6,682 nt of DNA, taken from NCBI GenBank assembly GCA_030632925.1, contig DAOVTU010000165.1, forward strand, positions 1 to 6,682, in the 5' to 3' direction. This DNA is from Candidatus Krumholzibacteriia bacterium. GTDB lineage: Bacteria > Krumholzibacteriota > Krumholzibacteriia > LZORAL124-64-63. Shown piece after piece: positions 5,833-6,682 of this stretch (positions are counted from its first letter, which is position 1; each line of letters opens with the position of its first letter). The position numbers and the translations under genes are program-made. The notes under the pieces are model-generated. The model was not told where the DNA came from and made no database searches. It worked only from the letters and a program-made list of their open reading frames with translations.

Positions 5833-6682
5833 TTGTCCACCGCCCCGCGCAACGCCTACCTCGTGGCCCACACCCACTGGGACCGCGAATGGTACCTGCC
5901 CTTCAATCGCTTCCGCGTCAATCTGGTCAGCGTGGTCGACGACATCCTGGACGCCCTGGACAACGACCCGGACGTGCCGCACTTCCTGTTGGACGGCCAA
6001 ACCGCCGTGCTCGAAGACTACCTCGCGGCCAAGCCCGAAGCCCACGACCGGGTCAACCGCCTGGTGCGCGAAGGTCGGCTCACAGTGGGCCCCTGGTACA
6101 TCCTGCCGGATGAATTTCTGGTCAGCGGCGAAGCCACGGCGCGCAATTTGTTGTTCGGCCGGCAAACCACGCCGCTGGGCCAACGCCACGCCGTCGGCTA
6201 CATGCCCGACAGCTTTGGCCACATCGCCCAGATGCCACAAATTCTGCAAATGGCCGGCCTGGACAATTTTGTTTTTACTCGTGGGATGGGCAACGAGGCC
6301 GACGACGCCGGTTGGATTTTTCGGTGGCAAGGGCCCGATGGCAGTGAAGTTTTGGCAGTCAACCAGTGCGGGGGTTACGACAATGCCGCCGGGTTGGGGT
6401 TGCAGGAGATGTGGCACGGGCACACGCAACGAACAGTTGATCCAGCTCATGCGGTGACGCAGATGAAGGCGCTGTTCGAAAAATTTTCGGCCCGCCCCGG
6501 CGACGAGCCGGCGCTGATCAACAACGGCGGCGACCACCTCGGGCCGCAACGCGACACCGGCGCTGTGCTGGCCGCCCTGCGCGAGGCCTTCCCCGACACA
6601 ACCTTCACGCCCGCCACCCTGGCTGGATTCCTCAAGGCTGCGCGGGCTGAGACGGAAGACGCCGAGCGCCCGCTTTTGACGG
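5833..6682 (+). CDS. GH38 alpha-mannosidase, N-terminal 283 residues (cut by window end)
   Basis: The frame is open from TTG 5833 to the end of the window. GGGAG (5821-5825) lies 7 nt before the TTG, and no better start exists before the conserved N-terminus. AHTHWDREWY (12-21) is the GH38 opening motif and supplies metal ligands H15 and D17. WYILPDEFLVSGEATARNLL (88-107) is typical of bacterial members. PDSFGH (125-130) holds the expected nucleophile and metal ligand D126. NGGDHLGPQ (231-239) carries the late His metal ligand H235. All visible key residues are intact. GH38 enzymes are usually 800-1000 residues, so the beta-sandwich C-terminal part lies downstream. They remove alpha-linked mannose with retention and need a divalent metal. 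No signal peptide, so it is cytoplasmic, in an operon with GH130. The specific linkage cannot be read from this part. Confidence 0.92.
   Translation, partial: MSTAPRNAYLVAHTHWDREWYLPFNRFRVNLVSVVDDILDALDNDPDVPHFLLDGQTAVLEDYLAAKPEAHDRVNRLVREGRLTVGPWYILPDEFLVSGEATARNLLFGRQTTPLGQRHAVGYMPDSFGHIAQMPQILQMAGLDNFVFTRGMGNEADDAGWIFRWQGPDGSEVLAVNQCGGYDNAAGLGLQEMWHGHTQRTVDPAHAVTQMKALFEKFSARPGDEPALINNGGDHLGPQRDTGAVLAALREAFPDTTFTPATLAGFLKAARAETEDAERPLLT

Noticed and set aside
5464..6549. 361-codon open frame on the minus strand
   Set aside because: It is antisense to GH130 and GH38, whose family motifs are intact over the whole stretch. The translation is Val/Gly/His-rich low-complexity text typical of the complement of GC-rich genes.
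1..6682. CRISPR arrays, tRNA or rRNA genes, insertion sequences
   Set aside because: No regularly spaced repeats, no tRNA-like cloverleaf or rRNA signature, and no transposase motifs or terminal inverted repeats were seen.

Overview
The window is about 60% GC bacterial chromosome that looks like an accessory carbohydrate-use region. No gene fixes the species. Sec-type signal peptides, a CBM9-like secreted protein, an F5/8 type C (discoidin) domain, an ECF sigma factor with a large membrane-anchored partner, and a secreted protein ending in an aromatic/basic tail together suggest a Gram-negative lineage of the FCB/PVC-like candidate phyla (for example Krumholzibacteriota, Eisenbacteria, Hydrogenedentota or Planctomycetota). 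This placement is inference. Three of the seven genes appear to start with TTG.

Layout. Positions 1-141 hold the C-terminal end of a discoidin-domain protein that begins outside the window. An 80-residue zinc-ribbon protein (223-465, +) follows, closed by a strong hairpin terminator (510-537) that can serve both strands. Converging on that terminator from the right is a secreted Cys-rich protein (558-1160, -). A divergent promoter region (1161-1429) separates it from a secreted CBM9-like protein (1430-2572, +). That gene converges, over a short hairpin-containing gap, on a two-gene minus-strand operon: an ECF sigma factor (4187-4693) and a 524-residue single-pass membrane protein, probably its anti-sigma partner (2620-4194), overlapping by 8 nt. 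Divergent from the operon is a plus-strand operon of a GH130 mannoside phosphorylase-family enzyme (4831-5811) and a GH38 alpha-mannosidase (5833 to the window end, cut off).

How the parts may work together. GH130 and GH38 both lack signal peptides and would process imported mannosides in the cytoplasm. The gap between the sigma gene and GH130 carries a good match to an ECF-type promoter on the GH130 strand (TGAACC-N16-CGTC, with eight T in the spacer), back to back with a sigma70-like promoter for the sigma operon, and the two -35 elements overlap. The most interesting hypothesis here is that the local ECF sigma/anti-sigma pair switches on the mannoside operon. The anti-sigma candidate is itself unusual: after one membrane helix it has a LolA/RseB-like region and then two copies of a domain resembling DUF3738/STN.
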